Assembly (NCBI GenBank): GCA_024222455.1
Contig: JAAEPD010000015.1
Coordinates: forward strand, 1 to 38,512
Direction of reading: 5' to 3'
Length of the DNA: 38,512 nucleotides
Origin: Aureispira sp.
GTDB lineage: Bacteria; Bacteroidota; Bacteroidia; Chitinophagales; Saprospiraceae
Below, piece by piece: positions 8,285 through 18,800 of this stretch (position 1 is its first letter; every line of letters starts with the position of its first letter). The notes beneath the pieces were generated by a model that had not been told where the DNA came from, did no database searches, and was given only the letters and a program-made list of their open reading frames with translations. Made by a program: the position numbers and the translations under genes.

Positions 8285-11200
8285 TTATTCTTTTATGACT
8301 CGAATGGTTTTATTGAGCCCTTCTGCTGATTTTATATTTACAAAGTATAGACCACTCGCTCCTTCTAGTTGTAGGTCTATACGTTGAGTAGTATTATATT
8401 GAGTTTCTAATACTTTTTGTCCCATAATATTACTCACGGCGACTTGAACCCCTTGATGCTGCTTAAATAAATCTAGCGTTAATTGTCCAGTAGTAGGATT
8501 AGGATAAACGACTACACGATTTTGTGCGTCTAATGTTTCTACTCCTGTTACTACAACATTGAAACAAGCAGAAGTATCTGAACAACCTCCATCTGTAACT
8601 ATTACGGCATAATCTCCACTTGAGCTAGGTGTAAAACCTTGATTGGTTGCGCCACCTACAGGAGTATTGCTATTATTGCAATCTATCCATTGATAACTCA
8701 AGCCTGTAGCGTTTGAAGTAAGTGTAACACCTGCTTGGGTAACACTTGTATCTGGCACAACAGGTATGATCGTTACTTTTTGCGTCATTTCTTGCTCACA
8801 AGTAGAAGCACAACTAACACTCCCCTCTTCCCAATTCATAGTAGTAGTAACTGATCCATTATAAGTTAATGTTCCATCATTAGCTGTAGTTGTAGGGTAT
8901 CCAGATAAAGTGCTCCCCATACCTTCTTCAAAGTTGTAATAAAGCAATAAATCTGCTTCTGTCCCCAACAAACATTCATTCATATTAGAATTAATTTCTG
9001 ATAGACTCAATGTTTTATTCCAAATACGCACTTCATCCATTAGCCCTTGATAAAACTCACTAGTTCCGTTAGTTGCATCCTCTCCTAACGTAACAGTTTG
9101 AGCAGTAGAAACTAAAGCAGATGTACTTCCGCTTCCTGTGCCTACACTAATACCATTCACATATAAAGTAATCGCACCATTATTGAATGTCGCTGCCACA
9201 TGGTTCCATTCCCCCAAAGTCAATACATTAGCAACTGTTGTAGTTGAGTTTCCTATTGTAAATCTTAACCCTTGACCATTATTAGTTGTATTATAGGTAT
9301 CAAAGTAAAACTCACCTGCATTCAAAGTTCCAGAGCCACTATAATTAGATATAATTTTTTTACCCGTGGTTGCAATAGGATTAATCCATGCCTCTACAGA
9401 GAAGTTTGTAGTAGTAGGCATAGAATAAGAGGTTGTAACTTTTTCATAAGAACCACTAAACTCTAAAGAGCTTCCTTTAGGGAAAGCTACTTCATTTTCA
9501 CATCCCACAACTCCATCAACCCAAGTAGTTCCTCCTAAATATGCAGTTTCGCCAGCAACTTTGTCGATTGTAGTTGTAGCTGTTCCATTCTCCTCTAATT
9601 CATAATAAGCATATAGATCAGTTTCCGTTCCATCCAAACAAGCATTCATATTAGCTAGAACTTCTGAAGCAGTAAGGGTTTTAGTCCAAATACGTGCTTC
9701 ATCCATTTTTCCTTTTAGTTTATAGGTATTTGAGTTATTACCACCTAAATAAAGGCCATATCCTGTTGTATAAGATGTTGGAGTTATAGCTCCTGTATGT
9801 ACTGCAATCCCATTTACATAAAAAGTAATTGTACCATTATCAAATGTCATTGCAACATGATTCCATGCATTGTGGGTTACTACATCAGGTGTAGTTATTG
9901 AGCCATAAGTTGATGCCGTTCTTGTAGTAAGGCTAAAGGCTCCTGTAGTTGTAACATTCCAAATAAATTGACTATAAGGAGTTGTTGAGCTACTTACATT
10001 GCGATATGTTGACATAATCACATGGCTTGTACTTTTAGTTTGAGGATAAATCCATGCTTCTACAGAATAATTGTTGGTAGTAGGGATATTTGTAAGTGTA
10101 GTTATTTTTTGAGACCCATTAAAATACAATGCTTTATTTATTGTTTTTTCAATGGTATTAACTCCTCCATAAACATTATAAGTAGTGGTGTCATTAATAG
10201 CTCCTGTATTAAAGTTAAGCCCGGTTCCTGTTCCTGCAAAGGGGCCATCCACGATTAAATCTGTTGAATCATCAATTAGAAAATAAGATGCGCCTAGTTT
10301 TGAACTACCCAAAGCTACTGTTGTACTCTCTCCCATACAAACCCTATTGTTGGCAGCATTAACTGTTTCATCAGCAAGTGTTATTACACGAATGGTAACT
10401 TGGGCTGTTTGTCCTGTCTGCACACCTGTACAAGTATAAGTAGTAGTAACAGAAGGAATAAAAGCAACTCCATCAACAACCCCATTTGTCCAAGTATAAG
10501 CACTATCACAAGTTCCACTTAATGTAACATAATCCCCCATACAAATATTTAGGTCTGATGCATCTATACCAACTACATCTTGATTTTCGTAAGCACCTAA
10601 ATCAATCTTAGATCTAAAGATCCTTATTTGCATATCTAAATCTATGCTATTGACTGTTACACCAGTTGTGTCACCTACATCAGCCGCAGGGCTATTACAT
10701 TCTATATTATAGTTTTCATTACTTGGGTCAATAAACAAAGGATCTCCTGAAATTAGGTTGCTTAGGCCACCACCACTAGTTAAGGTGTAATTTGCTGTCC
10801 CTAGTTCACTTATACAGTTTTTTATATCTGCATAACTACCATCAAAATCATCATTCTGTGTTGCAGGATAATTCTCATAAAAAATGCAGTTATTGACCAT
10901 TGAAAGGTGTGTTGCTGTACCATAGCATGCTAAAGCTTTAGCAATCTTATTTGCGGGTCCAGTACTGTTCCCTACAAAAGTACAATTGCTAATTTCATTG
11001 TTTGCACCAATAACATATAATCCTCCACCTGCATAAGTACAAGTATTATTATAAAATAAACAATTAATTACCTTACAGCTATCTACATAGTTCAAACAAA
11101 CAGCTCCTCCTTTTGAAGAGTGATATGTTGTACCATTATTAATAAATTCGCAATTTATTATTTGAGGAGAACCCTGATTACCTATATATATAGCCCCACC

Positions 11201-11746
11201 ATCACGACCTGAATTATCTCTAAATATACAATTTCTAATAACAGCGTAACAGTAATAATTTGAGTACAAGCCGCCGCCTGAAGAATTGTCTGCTGCTCCA
11301 TTTTGGACGATCATTCCATCTAATACTGTTTGAACAGAGGTTCCACTAGGTTTCAGATATACAACATGGACTGTATTAATTCCTCCACCTAAGTCACCTT
11401 CTAAAATAGTTGGATAAAGTTTCCAATTGCGTTGTGTTAATAATGTTTCGGTTCCCAAAAAGCCTCCATATACTTGGATACTATCAGGAATAACAAATGT
11501 TTTGTTTTTATCATATAATGGAATACTTCCTGTCTGATCCTTGCTTGGTTTATAAGTACCTTGAGCTACCCAAATATGGGTTCCTGCTGTGGATGATTCC
11601 AGTGCGCTTTGAAGACTAGTATAAGCATTAGTCCAAGATGTTCCATCATTGGTTCCTGTTGCATTAGTATTTACATAAACTTGTGCTTGGAGTGCAAAGC
11701 TTAGTAAGGTTAAAGTTAAAAGTAGTATTTGCTTGCTCATTGTCAT
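8285..11746 (-). CDS. T9SS-exported protein with beta-helix and two LamG domains
   Basis: The 1153-residue product has a signal peptide (ILLLTLTLLSFALQAQ); ATG codons 1 and 3 are both plausible starts. Order of domains: a beta-helix module to about residue 395 (VYVNTNATGTNDGTSW, YGGFLGTETLLTQRN, closing IDLGAYEN); an Ig-like module; two concanavalin/LamG-type jelly-roll domains (SVEAWIYPQ... WNHVAMTFDNGTITFYVNG... MDEARIW and SVEAWINP... WNHVAATFNNGAITLYVNG... MDEVRIW); a second Ig/PKD-like module (YQWIDCNN... GDYAVIVTDGGCSDT); and a T9SS sorting domain at about 1080-1153 (VVVYPNPTTGQLTLDL, GLYFVNIKS). The LamG domains suggest binding to carbohydrate or matrix. It shares its first module type with the 3720-8063 gene and has the same GAATGGACA repeats upstream, so the two are likely co-regulated. 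Confidence 0.9.
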   Translation of the reverse strand: MTMSKQILLLTLTLLSFALQAQVYVNTNATGTNDGTSWTNAYTSLQSALESSTAGTHIWVAQGTYKPSKDQTGSIPLYDKNKTFVIPDSIQVYGGFLGTETLLTQRNWKLYPTILEGDLGGGINTVHVVYLKPSGTSVQTVLDGMIVQNGAADNSSGGGLYSNYYCYAVIRNCIFRDNSGRDGGAIYIGNQGSPQIINCEFINNGTTYHSSKGGAVCLNYVDSCKVINCLFYNNTCTYAGGGLYVIGANNEISNCTFVGNSTGPANKIAKALACYGTATHLSMVNNCIFYENYPATQNDDFDGSYADIKNCISELGTANYTLTSGGGLSNLISGDPLFIDPSNENYNIECNSPAADVGDTTGVTVNSIDLDMQIRIFRSKIDLGAYENQDVVGIDASDLNICMGDYVTLSGTCDSAYTWTNGVVDGVAFIPSVTTTYTCTGVQTGQTAQVTIRVITLADETVNAANNRVCMGESTTVALGSSKLGASYFLIDDSTDLIVDGPFAGTGTGLNFNTGAINDTTTYNVYGGVNTIEKTINKALYFNGSQKITTLTNIPTTNNYSVEAWIYPQTKSTSHVIMSTYRNVSSSTTPYSQFIWNVTTTGAFSLTTRTASTYGSITTPDVVTHNAWNHVAMTFDNGTITFYVNGIAVHTGAITPTSYTTGYGLYLGGNNSNTYKLKGKMDEARIWTKTLTASEVLANMNACLDGTETDLYAYYELEENGTATTTIDKVAGETAYLGGTTWVDGVVGCENEVAFPKGSSLEFSGSYEKVTTSYSMPTTTNFSVEAWINPIATTGKKIISNYSGSGTLNAGEFYFDTYNTTNNGQGLRFTIGNSTTTVANVLTLGEWNHVAATFNNGAITLYVNGISVGTGSGSTSALVSTAQTVTLGEDATNGTSEFYQGLMDEVRIWNKTLSLSEINSNMNECLLGTEADLLLYYNFEEGMGSTLSGYPTTTANDGTLTYNGSVTTTMNWEEGSVSCASTCEQEMTQKVTIIPVVPDTSVTQAGVTLTSNATGLSYQWIDCNNSNTPVGGATNQGFTPSSSGDYAVIVTDGGCSDTSACFNVVVTGVETLDAQNRVVVYPNPTTGQLTLDLFKQHQGVQVAVSNIMGQKVLETQYNTTQRIDLQLEGASGLYFVNIKSAEGLNKTIRVIKE

Positions 11747-11817
11747 TTTTTATAGTTCTTATTAATAGATCTTAAGCAGCAATAATACATCAAAGAAAGG
11801 CATATTTCCAAAAGCGA

Positions 11818-11851
11818 TTGAGGAATGGACAATTGGGTTGAGGAATGGACA
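11818..11851 (-). promoter_or_regulatory. Two identical TTGAGGAATGGACA repeats, putative LytTR operator
   Basis: The 14-base sequence TTGAGGAATGGACA occurs at 11818-11831 and again at 11838-11851, a 20-bp period. It lies 72-105 bases upstream of the LamG gene start and about 60 bases past the stop of the LytTR regulator gene. A weak -7 box (TTTCTTTG on the minus strand, 11791-11798) lies between it and the start. The core matches the repeats at 8156-8226. Confidence 0.6.
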
Positions 11852-11913
11852 TAAAAAGGTCAATTCTTCCTAGAAATTACGAAAAAACACATTATTACTT
11901 TTGTAAATTTATC

Positions 11914-12669
11914 TTATTTTTTGACCTTAATAAGCTCCTTAAAACTTGCTTTTTTGTACTTAGAAAGTTTTGCAATAATTCCTGTTTGCAATTGGATTTC
12001 TAGATTGGTCTTAGAATAGCTGAGGATGTATTCTATATTAACAAGCCAAGACTTGTGAGTACGAAAAAAATGATGAGTATCTTCTAATATAGATTCGTAA
12101 TGTTTGAGGTGTTTGCTCACCATATATTCCTTACCTTCTATAGTGTAAATATGGCAATAAGCTTCGTGTGCTTTAATAGCTACAATATCTGTAGTAGGCA
12201 ATACATAACGCTGATTTTGGGTAGAAATGACTATGCTTTTCACTTCTCTGTTTTTGAGCCCATCTATAAGCACTTGATACTGCTCTTTCATTTGGTGAGT
12301 CTGCAATTTGGTATGCAGTTTAGCTATAGCTTCTTTTAGTCTAGAGATATCTACAGGCTTGAGCAAATAATCGATAGCGGCTACTTCAAATGCTCGTATA
12401 GCATAACGCTCATAAGCCGTAACAAATACAATTTCGAAATCTATATTCTCAAAAAACTGCATGAGCTCAAAGCCATTATAATTAGGCATTTCAATATCCA
12501 AAAACACCACTTCTGGTTTATGCTTTTTGATAGATTCTACAGCCTGAAGCACATCTGAGCAGGTATCTAAAATCTCCACCTCTGGACAAAATCGAGCAAG
12601 TAAGTTGGAAAGTACTTCTCTTGCACTTTCCTCATCATCGACTAATATGGCTTTGATAGTAGATTGCAT
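11914..12669 (-). CDS. LytTR-family response regulator
   Basis: This 251-residue protein has an N-terminal receiver domain (residues 5-120) with the acidic pair D11/D12, phospho-acceptor D58 (VVFLDIEMP), T84 and K104 (YLLKPV), all intact. A LytTR DNA-binding domain follows (about 145-248; FFRTHKSWLVNIEYI, LSKYKKASFKELI). It would be phosphorylated by the divergently encoded sensor kinase and would bind direct-repeat DNA. The two genes share a 162-bp intergenic region. The nearest candidate targets are the two large T9SS genes downstream, whose promoters carry GAATGG repeats. Confidence 0.95.
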   Translation of the reverse strand: MQSTIKAILVDDEESAREVLSNLLARFCPEVEILDTCSDVLQAVESIKKHKPEVVFLDIEMPNYNGFELMQFFENIDFEIVFVTAYERYAIRAFEVAAIDYLLKPVDISRLKEAIAKLHTKLQTHQMKEQYQVLIDGLKNREVKSIVISTQNQRYVLPTTDIVAIKAHEAYCHIYTIEGKEYMVSKHLKHYESILEDTHHFFRTHKSWLVNIEYILSYSKTNLEIQLQTGIIAKLSKYKKASFKELIKVKK

Positions 12670-12831
12670 AGATTAATGTCCTAAATTTGATGGCGTTGAT
12701 TGTAGTTCTAAAATCTATATTCTAGAATAGATATTAAGTCTTTAAGTTACAAAAATCGGAAATCTTAGCTACAATAGCTAATATACTATTGTATTATTAA
12801 TTATTCTACAATCATTTTTTACCTTTAGTCC

Positions 12832-15675
12832 ATGCAAAATTGGTTTAAGATATATTCTGTGGTCTATATTTGGTGTTGTGTGCTTGGGCAAAACTATGCT
12901 CAAGACCCTTCTTATAGAATAATTGGAGAGGAAGAGCTCTCTGGAACAGATATATATAGCATGATCCAAGATACTGCGCACAATATCTGGTTAGCTACCG
13001 ATAAATCTCTATGCAAATATGATGGTTACGAATTTCAATATTTTTCCAATTCTAAACAAAAACGAAAGTCCTTATTTGGCTTAACCAAAGACCACTCTAA
13101 TACTCTATTTTGTTTCAACTTGAGTGGCCAAATATTTAAAATAGATCAAGATTCCTTGCATCTATACTATGAACTACCTGATAGTCTGGTTTCCAATAAT
13201 ATGACCATGTATTTTGACCATAATAATAATTTATTGGTTTCTTCTAATACAATATTCTTGATCAACGATAGTCTTCAAAAGATGGTGTCTAACAATAAGG
13301 GAACCTCTTTTCTTAGTCAAAATGAACAAGGGACTATATTGTATCATAGTTTAGCCTCTGATAGTGCTTATCTTTGGGATGGAGAGCAGTTCAATTTTTA
13401 TTGTACCTTTCCTCACAATCCTTCATTCTCCTATTACTCCTTTTTCTCCTTTCAGAACGAATGGTATTGTTTTGAACAAAATTCACACACTCTATATAAA
13501 AAAGAGGCGTCTAAAACAGCTATGCAATTAGCAACACAATACAACTCCCCTAGTTCAAGTATCATCTATAGACAACAAACTTCTGATAAAATACTGTACA
13601 CAGACCATAATGGAGGTGGTTGGCTTTCTACTCCTAAAGATCAATTATTCTATAATAATCAAAAAATATTAAGGTCCTATAGGTTTGGTAGAATGCTTAT
13701 AGATAAAGAAAAGAGTATCTGGATTGGTACACTTGGTAAAGGATTGTTGTTTATTCCTAATTTGGATATAACAACCTATCCACCTTTGGTAGAAAATGAG
13801 GGCGAGACACCTATAAAACTGGCTTACAACAAGACGGGAAATCTATATATTGGTTCATCTACTGGCAATGTTTATCAGTTTGATTCTTTAGGCAGTTCAG
13901 AACTTTTTTTGCGCCTAACTTTTCCTAGCGTATTACTCAAATACATTCCTGAATCTAATCTACTACTTAGCAATAACACCCAAAAAGGTCGTCTATTTAA
14001 TCTATTATCTAAAACCACATATCCAGCCACTTTTTCGAGTATTAAAGATATTTGTTTTATTGATAGGCAACGCTATTTAATCGCCTCAAGCATGGGGGCT
14101 TATCTTTATGATTTAAAGACAGAAAAAATCACAAAACTTATTGCAACTCGCTCCAATTGCACCTACTATGACCATAGTCATCAACTAAGTTGGTTTGGAA
14201 CAACTAATGGGCTTTTTAGTTTCAAAAATGGTAGACCAAAAAAAATGACTCCGACTGTTATGGCTAGCAACATAGTTGGAGATATTCAACACACTTGGAT
14301 TGGGACAACGACTGAGGGCATATTAAAACTTAGTGGTTCTAAAATTTTGGATAAAATAACAATACAAAAGGGCTTATATTCTAACAATATTAAGAAACTT
14401 TTACTCAAAGGACATTTGCTCTATATTGCTCATGATAAAGGAATCCAGGTTTATAATACAGAAACTAAATCTATAAAAACGATCAATACTACAGATGGTT
14501 TGCTCTCTAACAAAATTGCAGACTTTGATGTGTTTGGCCAGGAATTGAGTGTGATTACCAACAAAGGGCTACAGCAATTGCAATTGGATAAGATACTGCC
14601 GAATTCGACCATTCCTTATATAGAGTTGACAACTATTATGGTCAATGATTCTATTTGGCCAAAGGATGCATTTGAACTTGAATATGATCAAAATCAAATC
14701 ACCTTTCAGTTCAAAGCTAAGGCTTACCGACACCTCAACAGTTTGAAGTATTTGTATAAACTAGATCATGTAGATAAAGATTGGGTAAGTACTTCTTATC
14801 TCAACAATGAGGCTAAATATCCTTTTTTGCCTACAGGTCAATATACTTTTAGGGTAAAGGCTATAAATGAAGATGGGATTAGTAGTCCTGTGACTTTGTA
14901 TAGCTTTTGTATCAACCCTCCTTTTTGGCAAACTTGGTGGTTTTATATACTCGTTTCAGGAAGTTTAGTTGGTGCTGTGAGTTGGTTTTATCAGCGTAGG
15001 GCAAAGAAACAACGAGCTGAACATAAACAAAAACAGGAACTCTTGAGCTCTAAGTTGACTGCGCTTAAATCTCAAATGAATCCACATTTCATATTCAATG
15101 CACTAAACTCTATACAGGCTCTTATCTTGACCGAAAAGCTGGAGGATGCCTATACTTATATTGTCAAGTTTTCGAATTTGGTGCGTCGTACGCTTAACTA
15201 TTCTGACAAGGATATGCTGGATATTGATGATGAAATTATACTTATAGAACTCTATTTAGAACTAGAAAAACTCCGCTTCCGAAAGGATTTTGAATATACT
15301 ATTGTGCGCAATGGCGTGGAGGATATCAAAATACCTCCTATGCTGATTCAGCCCTTTGTGGAAAATGCTGTAAAGCATGGTCTTTTGCATAAAAAAGGAC
15401 CCAAATCTATCACTATTACTTTAGAACAGGATGACTCGGTATTGGCTTGTACTATTTTGGATAATGGTATTGGTCGCAAGCAGGCTCAGGCTATAAAGGA
15501 TAGACAGAAAAAGGCGCATGAATCTTTCTCGGTGCAATCTACTCAGACTCGCTTCCAAATTCTACAAGAAATCTATAAGGGCGACTTGGGGCTGACTTAT
15601 GAGGATTTAGAAGAAAATGGTGTTGCTCTTGGGACTAAGGTTATTTTGCAGATTCCTTTTGAGGAGATGTATTGA
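12832..15675 (+). CDS. LytS-type sensor histidine kinase with periplasmic two-component propeller
   Basis: The 947-residue product has a signal peptide ending near residue 24. A periplasmic beta-propeller of two-component type fills about 40-630 (repeats such as DTAHNIWLATDKSLCKYDG, KSIWIGTLGKGLL, HTWIGTTTEGILKLSG). Then come a Y_Y_Y-like Ig domain (about 640-700; LKYLYKLDHVDKDW, YTFRVKAINEDG), one membrane helix (702-723), a short coiled coil, a HisKA_5 segment with H752 (QMNPHFIFNALNSIQ) and a HATPase with N box E844/N845 and DNGIGR at 877-882. This is the classical partner of LytTR regulators, and the regulator is encoded divergently next to it. The input signal is probably an extracytoplasmic glycan or polymer fragment, by analogy with the propeller family. 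Confidence 0.93.
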   Translation: MQNWFKIYSVVYIWCCVLGQNYAQDPSYRIIGEEELSGTDIYSMIQDTAHNIWLATDKSLCKYDGYEFQYFSNSKQKRKSLFGLTKDHSNTLFCFNLSGQIFKIDQDSLHLYYELPDSLVSNNMTMYFDHNNNLLVSSNTIFLINDSLQKMVSNNKGTSFLSQNEQGTILYHSLASDSAYLWDGEQFNFYCTFPHNPSFSYYSFFSFQNEWYCFEQNSHTLYKKEASKTAMQLATQYNSPSSSIIYRQQTSDKILYTDHNGGGWLSTPKDQLFYNNQKILRSYRFGRMLIDKEKSIWIGTLGKGLLFIPNLDITTYPPLVENEGETPIKLAYNKTGNLYIGSSTGNVYQFDSLGSSELFLRLTFPSVLLKYIPESNLLLSNNTQKGRLFNLLSKTTYPATFSSIKDICFIDRQRYLIASSMGAYLYDLKTEKITKLIATRSNCTYYDHSHQLSWFGTTNGLFSFKNGRPKKMTPTVMASNIVGDIQHTWIGTTTEGILKLSGSKILDKITIQKGLYSNNIKKLLLKGHLLYIAHDKGIQVYNTETKSIKTINTTDGLLSNKIADFDVFGQELSVITNKGLQQLQLDKILPNSTIPYIELTTIMVNDSIWPKDAFELEYDQNQITFQFKAKAYRHLNSLKYLYKLDHVDKDWVSTSYLNNEAKYPFLPTGQYTFRVKAINEDGISSPVTLYSFCINPPFWQTWWFYILVSGSLVGAVSWFYQRRAKKQRAEHKQKQELLSSKLTALKSQMNPHFIFNALNSIQALILTEKLEDAYTYIVKFSNLVRRTLNYSDKDMLDIDDEIILIELYLELEKLRFRKDFEYTIVRNGVEDIKIPPMLIQPFVENAVKHGLLHKKGPKSITITLEQDDSVLACTILDNGIGRKQAQAIKDRQKKAHESFSVQSTQTRFQILQEIYKGDLGLTYEDLEENGVALGTKVILQIPFEEMY

Positions 15676-15819
15676 GGTAAGGTATACTAAAGGATTAGCT
15701 AGAATTTTATTTAACTGATAATGTATTGTTTGTGTAGGGCTATTAAAATGGGTGGTAGCTGATTATTTGTTTAGTTGGCAAATTGATTAGCTACACTATG
15801 TACTGTATAATACAAAAAT

Positions 15820-15841
15820 GACTGCCCTTAGTAGAGCAGCC
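15820..15841 (-). terminator. Terminator of the caspase gene
   Basis: On the minus strand an 8-bp stem with two G-U pairs (15841-15834 with 15827-15820) and a six-base loop is followed by ATTTTTGT, 19 bases after the stop of the caspase gene. It closes the eight-gene minus-strand cluster. Confidence 0.7.
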
Positions 15842-15859
15842 ATCTTGTATGTTTATATC

Positions 15860-18800
15860 TTAAAAATCTTCTTCTTTTTCTTCAGGTGCGCCATCGGGAT
15901 TATTATTTATTATAGGTATTTCCTCTTTAGGCCCATCTCTATTTATAATTATAGGAATATGATAAGCAGCCCATCCCCCAGGGTCTGCGCTTCTAGGTCG
16001 CACATTTATCAATCCACGAGTATCTGCTACACCTTCCCATGTTATTTTAGGAATACCTGTAATATTACTAAAATCAATCGGTGGCTCTAAGCCATCTTGC
16101 ATATATTTAGATACATCAAAACTTGCAAAAGCTACAAAAATCTTAAGTATTATTTGTGTCTCCTTTATCTTAGGATTATCCTTCATAGCTTGAGGCATAT
16201 CAAATATATCTTGATTTATTGTAATCTGACCAACACCTTCTTTTTGGGTATCTCTCATTCTCATTACAACCTCCTTACAGCCATTTTCACTTTGCATAGT
16301 TCTGATTCCATAACTATCATCCAGAATCATCATAGAAGCAAATAACCTCTGATTTATTTCATCTGGAACCCTTGCATTTAGTTTTTCTCCATTAGTAAAT
16401 ACTAAACCATATTTAAATCCACTTAAGCCATAGCTATGGAGTTTCCTCTGGTCTTTTAGTTTAGGGTTTTTCAAAAAGAAAATTTCTTCATCTTGAATGC
16501 CTTTTCCTTCCTTAGAAAATAATGGTTTAGCTGCCTTTCCTGCGACTTGATATACTCCTCTTTGTAGGTCAACAGTGACATCTATATGTTTAGCTCCTTC
16601 TAGCTGTGCTCCTTCTTGATAAATCTTGAGTTGAAGCATCAAATCTCGATTCTTAAATACTTCCGTTTGTATTTTATTTTTGAACCCGGCTACTGTATAC
16701 CATTTCGTCATATGTTGCAAAGCGGCAATAATTTCCCAAGCAGCTGTATCGTTAGTATCTCTTGTTTGCTTGAAGATTGGTTGTTTATCTATGTCGCCAT
16801 CTGCATAGACAAAATATCGAGCTCCATCATAACCTATCCAATAATCTATTTTCCCTACATTGTCTTCTGGTTTATCAATCCAATTGATATAAGTATTATA
16901 ATAATCTAGCTCAGCATTATTTTTTATCCTAAAATCCTTAAATGGATTTTTCGCCTCAGTTTCATATAACTTTATCTTTATCAAATCAGCATCATTATCC
17001 GTCAATAGAGCCTTCAGAATAACCTCTGTTCCTCTGACACAATACCCTGCTGCTAATTCATAAGAAACTGTCCTTCTCTTCTCATCCTTTGTATCTTCTT
17101 TAAAAGCACCTTCTGTAGGCTCATCTAGAGATTCAGTTCCATCGCTTAATATTTTTTTTATTGCAACTTTTTTAAAGTAATTGGTTACAGTTGTTTTTTT
17201 TCTTGTTATAGATGTTGTCTTCTTTGCTATAGCTATTGGTATTTTAATTGCTCCTCCTTTCTTTTCACCTATATACTCAATTTTTTTAATTGTCCTATAA
17301 TAAGCAGTGAACGTACTCAATAATTCCTCTTGACCATTCTTTATTTTAAATAAAAAATAACTTCCTTTTTCTGTTCGAATACTATAATCTGCTTCTTGAA
17401 GACTTTCTACAGTAGTAAATCTATCTTGACTAGCAAGATGATTGGCTATATCATGTGTTATTATAGGTTTATCCACAGCGACACGCACTCTGCGACGGCG
17501 ATGCCATTTAGGGCTAATATAAGCCTTATAAGATGTCCCTTCTTTGAGTGTCAACAATGGTTCTCCTTGCTCATTCACTTTATTTTCATCAGCATAGAGC
17601 ATGCTTTTGTGGGCAAAAACAGGGCTTAAATAAGCATTTGGAGTCTTATCTTCTAAATTTGTTTCCTCTTCGCCTAATTCATATACATATACAGGTATAA
17701 AACTGACGTTACCTTCTGTTCTAGGCAAACCTTGCATTTCTCCTGCATCTATAAACCAACCTTCTTTAGTATTATATTCTACATTATAAGAATCACTAGA
17801 TATTTCGGTAATTTCTCGTTGAATCGCATCGCCTAAAAAATAACTATAGCGTTTACTAACATCCCCTTTTACATACATATCAGGCGTTTGTTTAAAAACC
17901 CCATCTATACTTAATTTTGCTCTATTAAAAAGATCATGATAAGAGATGTTATTTTTAGACTTTTGGAGTAAGGATAATATCGTATTTGTAAAAACGCCTC
18001 CTCTGTAAGCTTTTTCAGTCACAGGATCTGTGTGTTTTATTTCGTAAGCATACTGATATGAACTACAAGCTGCCATATGCAAGTGATTACCTTGAGGGAA
18101 GGCTACATCAAAAGGTTCTTTTTGTTGCGAATTATTGCTTCCTCCTCTACTTTTGATATCAAAACCACTATACAAGCTCATTATTTGTTTTATAGCTTGA
18201 TCTCCTTCTTCCCATTCTATATGACCAGCTCCATTTGGGGGCAAAAACCGAGCTTCCGGCTTAGCTTCTACAGTTAGTTCCTCTTCCCCATCTCTATTTT
18301 CATCTTGTGGCTTCTGATTTTCGGCATATTCTGCCATCAATTTCTCTAATTTTTTATCTAAATCAGATCCCTTTTGAATTCCATTCTTATAGAAACTCAA
18401 CTCTTTTTGTTCGCTTGCGCTCAATTGCTCTAAAACCTCTTGAGGGTAATCTACTTTTGATTCCTTTTCAGCTACATTATCTTGATGTTCTTTCATCAAA
18501 GCATCTACTTTCTCAATGAGTTCTTTAACAGCATCATTTCCTTCTGCTTTTAGCTTTAAACTATCATAACTTCCTCCATGCTTGAGTGTAGCTTGTTCTT
18601 GACCAGTTAACTTATCCCAAATAGCTTTTGGGTAACCATTAATTTCATCATCGTCTGTAGTTGTTGTTACAGAAGTATCTTTAGAGGTGTCTCCATTCGT
18701 ACTAGTTTCTTCAAATGCCTCTACTCCTTCTATTCCTGCTTCTTTAGCCTTATTCATAGCATTGTTAATAGACTTGACAGCCTCTGCCATACGAGAAGCG

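Noticed and set aside
11895-11902. Plus-strand TACTTTTG promoter-like box
   Set aside because: It would only drive antisense transcription into the response-regulator gene and lacks a -33 element.
12820-12827. TACCTTTA as the -7 box of the sensor-kinase gene
   Set aside because: It lacks the final G and lies only four bases from the start codon, which would need a leaderless message.
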